Assembly: GCA_026075535.2 (NCBI GenBank)
Contig: AP026538.1
Span: 18,732,337 to 18,796,336, forward strand
DNA from: Tricholoma matsutake
Taxonomy: Eukaryota > Basidiomycota > Agaricomycetes > Agaricales > Tricholomataceae
Length of the DNA stretch: 64,000 bases
Direction of reading: 5' to 3'
The notes under the pieces were generated by a model that did not search any database, was not told the DNA's origin, and saw only the letters and a list, made by a program, of their open reading frames with translations. The translations under genes and the position numbers were made by a program. This document shows, one piece after another, positions 21,419 through 32,374 of this stretch (positions are counted from its first letter, which is position 1; every line of letters begins with the position of its first letter).

Positions 21419-23598
21419 TTTACCGACCCAGCAAGGTTTATTCTGACTCTACTCTAGAAAACCATATATTTTCAGAGATGTGGACTGCAAAGTGGTGGAC
21501 CGCAGTTCAGGCAAGTCTCCTCCCTCCCTAAGTTTAAGCCCTAAATTCAATGTACCACAAATTATCTCAAAGCAAACTCCCAAGTGGAGCTATGCTTGCC
21601 CCTGTAATCATAGCTAGTGACAAGACTCAGTTGACTCAATTATCCAGCAGCAAATCAGCATATCCAGTGTATTTGACCATAGGAAATATCCCCAAGCCAA
21701 TGCATCAAAAACCTACAAAACATGCTTGTGTACTCATCACCTACCTCTCTGTCAACAAAATTTCCTGAGTGGGTCTTACCCACCATGAGCAGACTGGAAG
21801 GAATCAGTGTCTCTTTCACGAGTCCATGCACCATGTGTTGCAGCCATTGATGGAAGCTGGGAAGACAGGGATAGAGATATGTGGGGGTGATGGCGCAGTA
21901 CATCTGGTATTTCCAGTTCTTACATCCTATGTCACCGACTACCCTGAACAATGTCTGGTCTCCTGCTCTAAATATGGTACCTGTCCCAAATGCCAGTGTC
22001 CAGCCAAAAATCTTCAAGATGATGTTACCTGGGATCAATGAACCCAGACCTGGACGTGGAATGTTATTTCCAAGGCCAAGAGTTCATCTACCAAGAAGTC
22101 AGAGTTCCACAAGTTCTGCATGGAACGTGAGGTCTCTGGCAGTGTATACCAGCCTTTCTGGGTCGGTTTTCCATATTCCAACATTCACCACAATATCATG
22201 CCAGACGTCCTGCATCAGTTGTATCAGGGAGTTTTCAAGCACATTGTGCACTGGTGCCAGCTTGTCATGTCACCAGAGGAACTTGACCAGAGAATTCAAA
22301 CTCTCCCACCTGCTCATGGAGTACACCATTTCCAAAACAGCATATCAGCTCTATCCCAAATATCTGGCTCAGAGAGAAAACACATGGCTCGCATTCTTTT
22401 AGGTTGCTTGGTTGGAAAAATCCCTAGACAGGGGTACCTCTGCATCAAAGCACTATTGGATTTCATGTACTTGGCTCAATACAAGACACATGACAAGTTC
22501 ACTTTAGGGTACATGACAGATGCCCTCAACATTTTCAACCAGAACAAAGCCTTTTTCATTCAGATGGGTTTATGTGATGATCTCAACATTCCTAAATTTC
22601 ACTCTCTGATGCATTACATTGACTCAATCCAACTATTTGGGACCACAGACAACTACAAGACAGAAATGTGTGAATGACTACATATAGATTTTGCCAAAAA
22701 AGGATGGCGAGCATCCAATCGAAGAGATGAATTCCCCCAGATGATCACTTGGCTCACATGTCAAGAGAAGATATCCTCCTTTGACAACTATCTGGAGTGG
22801 ATAGAACAGCAAAGTAATCCTACTCAGCCACCCCTCCCCACTTCAACCAGGCTTCCTATCTTGATGGCAAAACATTGCCCTTATCCTAGATGCCATCTAG
22901 CCCATATGAAAAATTACATTGTGCACCTTCTTTTGCCAAAGATCTCAAGGAATATCTCAATATTTCTCTGGAACATGGACGTAGATCAACAAATCAGGTG
23001 GCAGTTTCAAATCCATTACCTTTCCAATGTCTTGACGTGTTCACCCAGTTCAGATTCCATCCCTCCAGTCTCCATAATGAAGATGATGAGTGTGATACTG
23101 TCAAGGCATTGCCAATAACCAAGAAGATGCCTACAGGTAGATTTGATACAGTTGTAGCATTGAGAAAGGACCATGCAGAGGCCACCGGTCTTCAAGGTAT
23201 AGTCATACAAATACTTCTTCCCTGCTGAATTGCCACTCAAGACATATATATTTGTAGGCACATGCATTGGATGTGTAAGGGTTATATTCAAGCTCCCTGC
23301 TCTTCTAAACGGTATCCTGTACCCTCAAAACTGGCCCCAGGATCCTTTGGCATATGTGGAATGGTATTCACCATTGCTGCCAACTGCTCATGAACACTAT
23401 GGGATGTACACTATCAAGAAAACACCATCACCTCAATGTTCTATTATTCCTTTGACTGAAATTAGACAAAGCTGTATGCTGATTCCTAGATTCACAGAAG
23501 ATATATCATCATGCACTAGTACTAATGTGTTGGATAGTTCCAAATCATTTTTAGTTAATAATTGGACTCATTCTTATGCTTATCTGACAATTTGGTAG
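21419..23598 (+). pseudogene. Plavaka-type transposase gene, 3' part, degenerate
   Basis: Resumes after B1 with an exon to about 21510, an intron, then LPSGAMLAPVIIASDKTQL (21580 on) and NIPKPMHQKPTKHACVLI. It continues through 21769-22041 with CPKCQCPAKN. The best-preserved part is 22120-22677: IMPDVLHQLYQGVFKHI, ISALSQISGSERKHMARIL and IPKFHSLMHYIDSIQLFG, the conserved core of Plavaka transposases. A TGA at 22675 breaks the frame just before LHIDFAKKGWRASNRRDEF, and the tail continues to about 23598. Stops at 21766, 22039 and 22675 and frame changes mean it is dead. CACTA-like termini were not identified. Confidence 0.85.
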
Positions 23599-24028
23599 AT
23601 AATTAATACAGTATGTGTTTCTGAGGTACCTTGTGTTCCCTTGAGATACTTTGAGGTACCCTGTGTTCCCTTGAGATACTTTGAGAAACCCTGGGAAGAG
23701 CCAGGTACCCTGAGAACAGTCAGGAACCCTGGGAGTATTCTGAGTCCAAAAGTGTTTTTCCTGATGTATTGAATTTGCTACTATTAATATCACATATTAA
23801 TACCTCTTATTAACATATGAAAGCCATTATCATGTTGGACAATCCTGAAATCTGAATTTAATTGATGAAAATCTTGAATATGAGTCTTTGTAGCTGAAAA
23901 AATCAAATGATATTCTTACATAATCATACCCCTGGCATACCCCTACCCTTACCCCTCATACCCTTAGCCCAAAAACACAAGGGTATACCCCTACCCCTGC
24001 CTTGCCTTAACATGGACCAAAGGAATGG
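23599..24028. repeat. Gene-free interval with short tandem repeats
   Basis: Two ~31-bp repeats of GAGGTACC(C/T)TGTGTTCCCTTG lie at 23627-23690. A C-rich run of CATACCC(C/T)TACCC-type motifs lies at 23928-24000. No coding region is supported. Confidence 0.5.
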
Positions 24029-24869
24029 CAACACCAGTAGCAGAGGAAGCTGGCTACATAATGGTGGACTATGCGATGATCGGGGCAACACTGGAGGATG
24101 ACCCACAGATGAATTTCATGCAGCTCTTCTCTGATCAATGCATCTATATCAGGCATACTGATTAAAATCTGATCATCACCTTGGTAAACATTGACAACAT
24201 GACCATCCTTGGATCAGACATTGATGCCATCACAGGAATGAAAGCCAAGCTATCAAAATTCTTTATGATCACAGATCTGGGGGAGGCAAAGCAGATTGTA
24301 GGATTGGAGTTGGAAAGGGACATGGAGGATAGTACCCTCAAAATCATGCAGCATCAGTATATCAAGAAGGTCCTGGAGAAATTCAGAATGTCAGATTTGC
24401 ACCCTGTCAGCACTCCATTGGACCCTAATATCAAACTGATCAAAATGCCCGATGATGAGCACCACAATATCCCCAAATATTGCAGCATGATCGGATCACT
24501 CATGTATGTAGCAATTGGCACGCAACCTGACATTTCATTTGCAGTACAAACACTCAGCCAGTTCATGAGCAATCCTGGACCTACTCATTGGACTGCCATC
24601 AAACGTGTATTTTGATATCTTAACAGCACTTGCAATCTTGGTATCATCTACCAAAAAAGGGGAGAGGTCGAACCCACTGCTTATTCAAATGCCACTTGGG
24701 GATCAAACATCAATGATCGAAAATCTATTTCTGGATACTGCTTCCAGATGGCAGGTGGCCCAATCTTGTGGCAATCAAAGAAGCAGCCGACGGTAGCATT
24801 ATCATCAATGGAAGCCGAATACATGGTGGAAAGCCTAGCAATGCGCCAGGTTCTATGGCTGCGAATGCT
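24029..24869 (+). pseudogene. Ty1/copia pol fragment (reverse transcriptase and RNase H), interrupted by a MULE
   Basis: The frame contains LFSDQCIYIR, then ITLVNIDNMTILG in place of the catalytic YVDD(M/L) box, so the reverse transcriptase is dead. It goes on with YCSMIGSLMYVAIGTQPDISFAVQ, the RNase H region (SISGYCFQMAGGPILWQSKK) and VALSSMEAEYMVES, with stops at about 24163 and 24613. The 5' portion of the element is missing. The frame breaks at LWLRML where the MULE starts (24870) and continues after it at 31791. LTR and protein differ from the younger copia at 52 kb. Confidence 0.85.
24861..24869. repeat. 9-bp target site duplication of the MULE, left
   Basis: GCGAATGCT here corresponds to GCAAATGCT at 31791-31799. 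The single mismatch is a CpG-to-CpA change. Nine base pairs is the usual length for Mutator-like elements. Confidence 0.85.
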
Positions 24870-25511
24870 GGATAAAACTAATCAACAACCCCGGTGTTGA
24901 CAGCAACCCGGGGTTATCACCTAATTGGGCTGCTGGCTGAAAGTGTTGGGGGTGCAAGCTTTGCCGTTGACCAGCCAACATCGGTCAGTCACGTGTACAC
25001 ATTGTCGCATTTGTGACTCTTGGTTCAATGTTGGTTGCCACATCGCAACCTCAACAGTGTTTCACTCAATCAAGCACGTACACCCTGGTTCATTTTTCCA
25101 TGTGAGGGTGCTGTTCAAATAAGTGTAAATTACAGCAAAATTTCAGCAGTGTACCAAAGATTTTGCAGTGTCAATCTTTGATGAACTGTGAGTGTGGATT
25201 GTGGATGTTACAAATATCCTGACATTCAGAATGCGTAGGATGGCAGTACTGCATGTTGTTGGCAAGCAACGGACAAAGGATCTCTTTGTTATGGTGGATG
25301 GTGAGTACTGTCGGAGAAGTCCTGTCTGGTGGTATTGAGGTCTTCGAAGGATAAGATGGCATTGTATGGGCTTACCAGCAACATCTCAGGCAGGTGTGAG
25401 ATAAGACCACATTATTCTGTCTTCCACCCGCCCTTCCTTCTCGAGCTTCAACACCAAGCGGCCATCACATTGAAAATATATCATGGCAGACGTTTACCTG
25501 AGCAATGAGTT

Positions 25512-26768
25512 GTGGCACCCCCGATGGCCCTGACTCTCGAGTTCGAACACTATGTGACTCCCAACCCCAGTACTACATTTTCTCATCAATATTTTGTGTC
25601 TGTTACATTTGAAAAGATGTCAGATGTCAAGTTGTTCTATCCAACCATCCTTGGCAAGGGCTCCGTCAAAGCTTGGACATTCAGCAATGAAATCCACGTT
25701 ACAACAGCTGCAATGACCATTCGACCCTGTGAGATGATACCTCATTATGAGGATATCCGTGGCATTATTGACAAAATGCCCATGGCACATGCAGCTTCAG
25801 CACGCTCTGTGTGCCTTTCTCTCACAATACCTGGCAAACAGGATTGGGTAGTTTTTTACCACTTCTCGAAGGTATGTCCAGCGACTATTTCCATGCTCAT
25901 GCTAGCTCACATTGGATTATGATAGTTTTGGCTCATCCAGGAGGTATTCAACCATAAAGTCCCCATTCAGCTTGCATCCCATCTCTTTGAGCATCTTTGT
26001 TCATCAAGTATCCTTCCCTCCACAGTTTTGCAAGACTTCGGTCGCCTCTGCATCACCTCTGCAGTGTGTGGCCTCTATTCTATGAAATTTCCCCTTTGGA
26101 AACTTGGGTATTTACTTGGAGAAGAATGGCTAGAGGACTCGGTCTTGGATGGGCTTGCTGAAATCCAGTATTTCAAGACTGGTGCTATGTCAGTACCTGT
26201 CAGCGCATCTCCTACATTCCTTTTCCTTCCTACAGGCTTCATGACTGAAGCCCGCATGCTGTACCATCGAGAAGGCATGCACTGCTACAGCTCGGAATTG
26301 TGTGCTCTTCACAAACGAATTTGGCAGTCAGAAGTTACACAGGTCGGCTACCTTGACCACTCCACAAATCATTATTCCAGCTATGTTGTGACATCGTTTT
26401 GTATTTTGCAGCATGGAGACTCTCTGCATGGTCAACCTGCAAATGACATCCTGTCAATCCTCCAATGGGTGCTGTCTGGGCTTGGGACAGATTTCCCAAT
26501 GTTGATTCAAGTGGGAACCATGGATCATCAAGGCCTTGGCAGCGGTGAGGGCAGTTGCGCAATCGCAGCACACAATCTTGTGGCCTGCGAAGCAGATCAT
26601 GCTCTGTCACGCTGGACGGCACGGTCATCACCAAATATGCAGAATCAATTATTGCGTGAATTATGTATCTACAATAGCATTGCATTGAAGACCATTGGGG
26701 TGTGTTTTCAACAGAAAACAATGTTCTTGACTTACCTGTCTCGTACTAGGATTTCCATGATTGGGTAG
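25512..26768 (+). CDS. MULE gene, N-terminal part with Ulp1-like cysteine protease domain
   Basis: The ATG at 25524 or slightly upstream opens a first exon to about 25870. An intron-like segment ends in CAG near 25939, and the frame continues through EVFNHKVPIQLASHLFEHL into 26028-26768. The second part has a C48 (Ulp1/SENP)-like order: HYSSYV (His), then DSLHGQPANDIL (Asp), then DHQGLGSGEGSCAIAAHN with the Q and the nucleophilic Cys in GSCAIA. Such domains cleave SUMO-like proteins and are known in some plant and fungal Mutator-like elements. Exon borders are by eye. It may be one gene with the downstream transposase or a separate gene; spacing and strand fit either. Confidence 0.65.
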
Positions 26769-26911
26769 AGCCATGTGTTGCATCACCATCGACCTGCGCT
26801 CTGGATGTGGAAGCCATGTTCTGTGGTTATGATGATTTTAACCTCTACAAACCAAAGGCAAGTCAGACTCCTTCATGAAATGAGTAATTGACCAGCTAAT
26901 TCTGCTGATTA

Positions 26912-27343
26912 TTGCAGATGAATCATCCCATCTATAGGTTTATTCGAGAGCTGCATCAAACTGTCAAGCTGCCACAACCCCGAGCTTCTGACATCTCATT
27001 TTTACTCAACAGTAGTCCCATGCATCAGACTTCTCCGTCCTCTTATCATCAGGTGCCCACCCCATTACCAGCACGGTTTTGGCTCCCATCTCCCACAAAA
27101 GATCAGAAACCCGGTGACCTGTTGGAGACCCTCCACTCTCGCTCACACTCACCTGACCTGCCAAGCAGCAAGAAATCATGGATTCACACCATCTCTACCC
27201 CTACGCATCTGCCAGCTGGCAGAAGTCCTTCAGTGACCATCATTTCGCCAACCAAGGTCATGCAATCCCGTCATCAAAAGGCAGACATGTCATCCCATTC
27301 AAACAAGAATCCCCCTTCTCCGAGACCACATCTGACGATTTGA
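26912..27343 (+). CDS. MULE gene, linker exon(s)
   Basis: Follows a short exon near 26800-26860 and a GCAAGT...TTGCAG intron (about 26858-26920). The frame MNHPIYRFIRELHQTVKL is followed by Ser/Pro-rich sequence, with no recognised domain. It overlaps the 27178 frame, so an exon join or frame switch occurs between about 27180 and 27340. Confidence 0.4.
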   Translation: MQMNHPIYRFIRELHQTVKLPQPRASDISFLLNSSPMHQTSPSSYHQVPTPLPARFWLPSPTKDQKPGDLLETLHSRSHSPDLPSSKKSWIHTISTPTHLPAGRSPSVTIISPTKVMQSRHQKADMSSHSNKNPPSPRPHLTI

Positions 27344-29065
27344 AAGTAGAGTTCCATGATACAATTGATCTTGTATCTCCCCAGTCGATAAAATCCAATA
27401 TTTTGGCATCTCCAATCAATCTGGTGACCCCCCCTCAGCCTGTTTGGAAGAAGCACAGTCCACGCACTCCCATCTGCATGTCGCGCGATTTTTCTATCGA
27501 AATTGTATCACCCAAAGACAGAAAGCCTGCACGTGGCACAATGTTGGTTGAAATCACATCTCCATGCGACGAAAAGCCTGCCCGCCCCATCTTACGTGAT
27601 GTGTCAGTTGAAATTGTATCTCCATCAGACAGCAAGCCTAAGCGCAGGCGATCAGCATCACAGGATATTGAAGTGTACAGCGCTCCACCCCATGCATGTG
27701 AAACTCAGCTCTTTCATGACTTGGATACTGCTATTGTCACCGTGTACGATGAGGAGGAGGCTCTTGGGCACAAATGGGTCAAGGGTCAAACAAGAAAGAG
27801 CAGTAATGGTGATATACGACGTGTTACACTCCGATGCAACCATTACTGCCTCTGCACGACCCAACACAGGATAGATATTGACCCCGCCAACCGCCGCAAA
27901 GGGAAATCCAACAAAACCAATTGCAAGGCGCATGTCAATATCATCCAGGATCCTGAAACAGAACAATGGAAGCTCAACATTGCCATTTGGGTCCACAACC
28001 ATGCACCTGAAATTCCTCAGGGCGGCAATGCAACCCGCCCACCTATGAAAAAAATTGTGCACCGCCATTTCTGCAATTTCATCAACAACAAATCTTGGCC
28101 GATCAGACATCTCAAAACTCGTCAAGCAACATCCTGATTATGATACCAAGCATCCTCTTGAACCCCCTCAAATCGGAAACATCATGAACGCCGCACGTCA
28201 TGAGGCGCGTGATGAGGTCGCTGCACTTGACGGTGACGTTAATGCCATTGTTGCATGGCTGCAAGCACATGCAGATGAGGGCTGGAAACACCAGTTGCAG
28301 ATTGATGACCATCAAGTCGTTACAGCTATTTGGTGGCAATCACCTCTCCAGGTTGCACTTACCCTTTGTTACTTCGATCTCCTCATCTACGATGACACCT
28401 ATAATCGCAACAACTGTGGCTATCCTCTCGGTATAGGGATTGGGATTGATAACCATGGAAAGTCTCAGAATCTCTGGTATGCCCTACATGCCAGGGAGAA
28501 TATTTCTTCGTTCACTTGGATTCTCCAATGTCATCTCGAAATCGCAAACAGCCCACCTGAAGTCTTTGCGAGTGACCACCACGCATCACTGATTCATGCT
28601 GTTGCAGACATCATGCCCCTTACCCGCCACATCTTTTGTTTGCATCATCTTTCTGGCAACGTTTCAACAAATGTCCACAACTCACTTGGGGCCGAATTCG
28701 TGAACTTTAACCGCGACTTTTGGGCAACATACTGTGCTGTCTCCCCCGATGAATTTGATTCATTGTATAAACACCTAGTGACTCGGTTCCCAGCTGCTCG
28801 TCCATATCTTGATGAGGAGTTGTACCCATGTCGACATCAGTGGGCATGGGCGTGGGTTAGTTCCATTTTCACTGGAGGTATTCGGACAAACGGCTGCTGC
28901 GAGGCTGAAAATTGTGTCAACAAGGCTATTGGTGGCCCCAAGAAAACTCTCTTTCAGTTATTCGAAGGTCTCAATGAGAGGACGAAGGGTCAAACAGTGC
29001 AGGAGCTGGCTCGCGTTCATGATGTACATTCACGTTCTTCCACCCATCTACTGGCTGTAGTCTGA
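27178..29065 (+). pseudogene. MULE transposase: FAR1-like DNA-binding and MULE DDE domains, one frameshift
   Basis: The first frame (27178-28137) has repeated VEI(V/T)SP..KPAR motifs, then a FAR1/WRKY-GCM1-type region (HKWVKGQTRKSS, RRVTLRCNHYC, WVHNHAPEIP). The second frame (28055-29065) carries the MULE core: LIYDDTYNRNNCGYPL (first Asp), VFASDHHASLIHAV (second Asp), HIFCLHHL (CxxH) and GGIRTNGCCEAENCVNKAIG (Glu). The frames join only if one base is removed near 28071, in CATTTCTGCAATTTC, so this looks like a +1 frameshift; a tiny intron is less likely. Transposase activity is expected to be lost. Confidence 0.85.
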
Positions 29066-29159
29066 CACTTCCTTATAGAACTCCTGCCAACAGCACGAGA
29101 ACAATATTGAGTCAATCTTTAGGGGCCCGCTCCAGCTTTGCCGCAAATACCTTGGACCA

Positions 29160-29935
29160 TTCGTGCTCAACACGTGCTACACCCAAATGCAACAAAGCTG
29201 CTACTATAAGACTGAGGTACTTCAACGCCCCGAAGGGATCTGCAATTGGGTGAGAAAACCATTGCCACTCTTTGGAATTTCTTTGAATGTCGGTTGCCAG
29301 AATGAATCTTGCATCAAGGTGGATGAATCACTTGGATATGATTGGGAGAATGGCGAGGAGAAGGTATGCAGCCATCACACGTTGGGACGACAGTTCGAGA
29401 GCTAATTGTATATACAGCAAATGATCAACACGTTTGCCAACGACAATGCGAGAATCTCTGCAAAATGGTTGCTACGGCTTATTGATGGCCGAGGGTTGAA
29501 CATCAAGCATCTCCTTTGTGTCACCCATCTCGGCACCAATGTATCACATCATCTTGTGATCTTGGCCGACGGTCGCTATATCTGTGACTGCTGCATGGGC
29601 ACCAACCTTGGCATCCCATGTCGGCACTATTTCCAAATCCTTATGAGAGTCCAAGGAATGAAGTTCAATGTTGGTCTAATTCGGGCAAGGTAAGTGTCTC
29701 ATCAGCTAGTACAACATCGCATTTTTACATATGGTGCAGGTGGTATCAAAATCCAAGTCTTGACCTGACTACGATCCCCATGGTTGGACTTGAGCATTCT
29801 GCGACTTCGAATGCACCTAGTCAATTGGACGCGTGTCTCCACGCATCATCAACCCTCATTGGACCGCTCTTAGCAAACCCTCTGGAGAAAACTGACTCCC
29901 ACTCATTACCGAGACCGACAGACACATTACCTACA
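29160..29935 (+). CDS. MULE gene, SWIM zinc-finger exons
   Basis: Frames 29163-29405 and 29406-29693 are joined by a likely intron near 29364-29418 (GTATGC...ACAG). The second encodes LADGRYICDCCMGTNLGIPCRHYF, that is CxCx(n)CxH, the SWIM finger that follows the DDE domain in MULE transposases. Another intron (about 29689-29740, GTAAGT...GCAG) leads to WYQNPSLDLTTIPMVG. The stop is about 29936. Confidence 0.7.
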
Positions 29936-30056
29936 TGAACAATCCATCATGAGACACAAGCTGCCGTACGTCAACTTATGGCACACATTCAAACTCGTGA
30001 ACAACTTGACCAGCTCCTCGAACAAGTAGATTCTATCGTGTGAGTGTCATCTACAT

Positions 30057-30320
30057 TTGTTCTTGTATGCAATAATATCAGCATCTATCCTAGTCAGAAC
30101 CAACATCACGGGTACCATTATCCACCGTAAAGGCTGTCCCCTCATGCAGCATCTCACTGGTGCCTTGGAGGGTTGCCCTCGAGGTGGTGGCGCCGGACAC
30201 CATTCAGAGATCTTGGCAATGGGCAGTCAAGCGGGAGCTGCAAGGAGACAACTAACGCGATGTGGAATTTGCAGGGAAGCTGGTCACAATCGAACCACTT
30301 GCCCTCTCCGAAAGCAGTAG
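30057..30320 (+). CDS. MULE gene, C-terminal CCHC zinc knuckle exon
   Basis: The exon probably begins near 30095 after an intron starting GTGAGTG at 30040. It ends in RCGICREAGHNRTTCPLRKQ, a CCHC knuckle, and a stop at 30318. The upstream frame around 29950-30040 (HETQAAVRQLMAHIQ-like) is probably the preceding exon. Many fungal and plant MULE proteins end in such a knuckle. Confidence 0.65.
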   Translation: MFLYAIISASILVRTNITGTIIHRKGCPLMQHLTGALEGCPRGGGAGHHSEILAMGSQAGAARRQLTRCGICREAGHNRTTCPLRKQ

Positions 30321-31748
30321 GCAGTATCGAGCTTAGTCGCTGACTTGCTGTAGGTATTATAAATAACGCATGCATCGTTCCATTATAATCTCGTGAGTGG
30401 TCAGCCCCAATGAGAATTCTGTTGACGCCAGGTGATGTATTCCGACATGCTGCGGCTCACCAAAACGAAATCAGTTAACTGATGTTATCTGATTATTGCA
30501 GAATGGTAATTTCACCCCTGTTCTGGTTGAAAAAAACTGATATTATTCATTGCTATGTGACTACGATACAACCCATCCTTCTTTTACCACCTCCCAATTC
30601 CATCCCATAGCCCACAGTCAGGAGTCCTGCCCCACCAAAGTCACCCATCGCTGCGCCGACTCTCGCAAAGCCCTGTTCCCCTCCACAGCACCATTCAACA
30701 ATGCCTGAGTTCCATCCTACGAGAGCGAGGTGTTGTTTGTAGAGGTTGAAACCATTCTGGGAACAAAATAATTAGTGCTGCAATCGCAGGATCGAGCAAT
30801 TGAGTTACGTACGAGATGGTTCACTCGTGAGCGGTAGGTTGACTTCAGGATTGATGGATATCAGGCTTGGAGTGCCGTGGTTTGGCGGTAGTAACCACCA
30901 CGTTCTGTGTGAAAAATTTAAGTTGATATATGCACGCCGACCCGACAAGCAACGCACCGTAGTTCAACCCAAGCAAGCAAGACTCTCCTTCTCGAACATC
31001 CAGATTACGTGCTCACGCGATGCTGTTTCAGATAAGAAAACCACTAGGAAAGTTACTTTGAGTCCAAAAGCTGACCTTAGAGCTACATATATGCGTGATA
31101 AAAGCGAGCTTACCTGGCACGCCGCCAAAACCAACCTAGTTTGAGCCTGTGGGAAGATTGATCAAAACACGGCCATCGCAAGTCGAACTCCATGTAAAAC
31201 AGATTCCTACAGAGAAGGGCCGGTTGGAAGACTTCATCTGTTGTTGGGATATGCAGGACCAGTCTGCAGCCAAGTGTGGGCTATTCAAGGGATGAGTTGC
31301 AATAGCCTGAAGATATCGCATGGTTGTCGCTACTGGAGTGCTGGTTGTCGGTGATTGTCGTCGTCGATGGTGGTGGCACAGTGAAAGGTTTGTAAATCAC
31401 GTGCAAGGGTCTTACTCCAGGTACATACATACAGGATAGTTTTCCTTCAGGTGCCGCTTTTTCCACAAGTGTAGAGTCCGAGTAACTTAGAGAAATAGTT
31501 GTAACGTTCAACTTGAAGTAGTGTGAGATAATGGCATAAAGTACTGAATGATGTAGGTAAGTAGGTGGTAATTTGAAATTTCGGCAAGTAATGTAATCAA
31601 CAAGTGTCACCTATTTTATCATCCAGCCAGTTGACGTCGAATTGGGTCACCTGGCGTCAACGGATTTCTCATTGGGGGTCAGCCACGGCCGGTGGTCGGT
31701 GGTTCTTTCGGAATCGCTTCTCCTGACATCCAGTTGTCAGCGAAGGAA
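30321..31748. other. 3' non-coding part of the MULE
   Basis: There is no recognisable coding sequence between the knuckle exon and the right inverted repeat. An open frame at 30800-31144 (114 aa, Lys/Arg-rich) has no motif I know and may be chance. Confidence 0.5.
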
Positions 31749-31790
31749 GGGTTGCTGGATCAACACCAGGGTTGTTGATTAGTTTTATCC

Positions 31791-32070
31791 GCAAATGCTC
31801 ACTTCCAAACTCAGCATTCCATACTCTGGACCCACACCAAACTTAATGTAGATAACCAAGGCACGATTGACTACTTCAATAATGCCATTAACCACAGCCG
31901 CACAAACATATCGACATCCAGCATCATTTCGTACACGAGAAACTAATCTCTCACGAGATCGACATTCAGTACTGCGCGACAGACAATAACCTAGCGGACA
32001 TATTCACCAAGGCGCTGCCAAGACCAAAACACGAAGATCTTGTCAAGCGCATAGGTATGGCGTAGATGTC
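31791..32070 (+). pseudogene. Ty1/copia pol fragment, RNase H C-terminus after the MULE
   Basis: Begins with the duplicated GCAAATGCT and continues the copia RNase H: VDNQGTIDYF, a HID-type segment broken by a frameshift near 31910, then NNLADIFTKALPRPK, the standard copia C-terminus, with a stop about 32065. Together with 24029-24869 it is one retrotransposon split by the MULE. Confidence 0.85.
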
Positions 32071-32079
32071 AAGGGGGAG

Positions 32080-32284
32080 TGTTGAATAAGCGATTGTAGC
32101 ATTAGGCGACACTGACACCGACACCGAATATAGTAGTAATGATGCACCCACAGATTATAAATAGCAGGACATTCTAATTACCGATTATGATTACCGATCA
32201 ATGCATCAATGCTTGTATAAATACATAGTAGATAAACACAATAACAAGTCCGTTTTATACTATTATCACCTCAGAGTCTCAACA
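32080..32284 (+). repeat. 3' LTR of the older copia element
   Basis: Begins TGTTGAATAAGCG and ends AGAGTCTCAACA, with TGTTGA/TCAACA inverted ends. It is directly preceded by the polypurine tract AAGGGGGAG. Length is 205 bp. No 5' LTR is present in the window. Confidence 0.8.
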
Positions 32285-32374
32285 TGTCCTCCTTCTCCTC
32301 TCTCGGCCTTGCGAGCTGTGGGAAGTTTTTGAGGTGGTGGCGTTACAAGATTAAGGAGCGGCCCCGGGTACATT

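Larger units (their letters stand above)
24870..31790. mobile_element. Mutator-like element (MULE), 6.9 kb, inserted in copia RNase H
   Basis: The terminal inverted repeats are about 41 bp. Left (24870-24910) starts GGATAAAACTAATCAACAAC, and the complement of the right end (31749-31790) starts the same way. A 9-bp target duplication flanks it. The body holds a Ulp1-like protease region, a FAR1-like DNA-binding region, a MULE DDE domain, a SWIM finger and a CCHC knuckle, all on the plus strand. CpG is much more frequent than in the older repeats, which fits a more recent insertion. At least one frameshift disables the transposase. Confidence 0.9.

Noticed and set aside
23928..24000. Telomere-like CCCTTACCC repeats
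   Set aside because: The unit is irregular (CATACCCCTACCC) and does not match the TTAGGG repeat expected in basidiomycetes.
30800..31144. 114-residue ORF in the MULE 3' region
   Set aside because: No motif, no splice context, and it lies in the non-coding part next to the inverted repeat.
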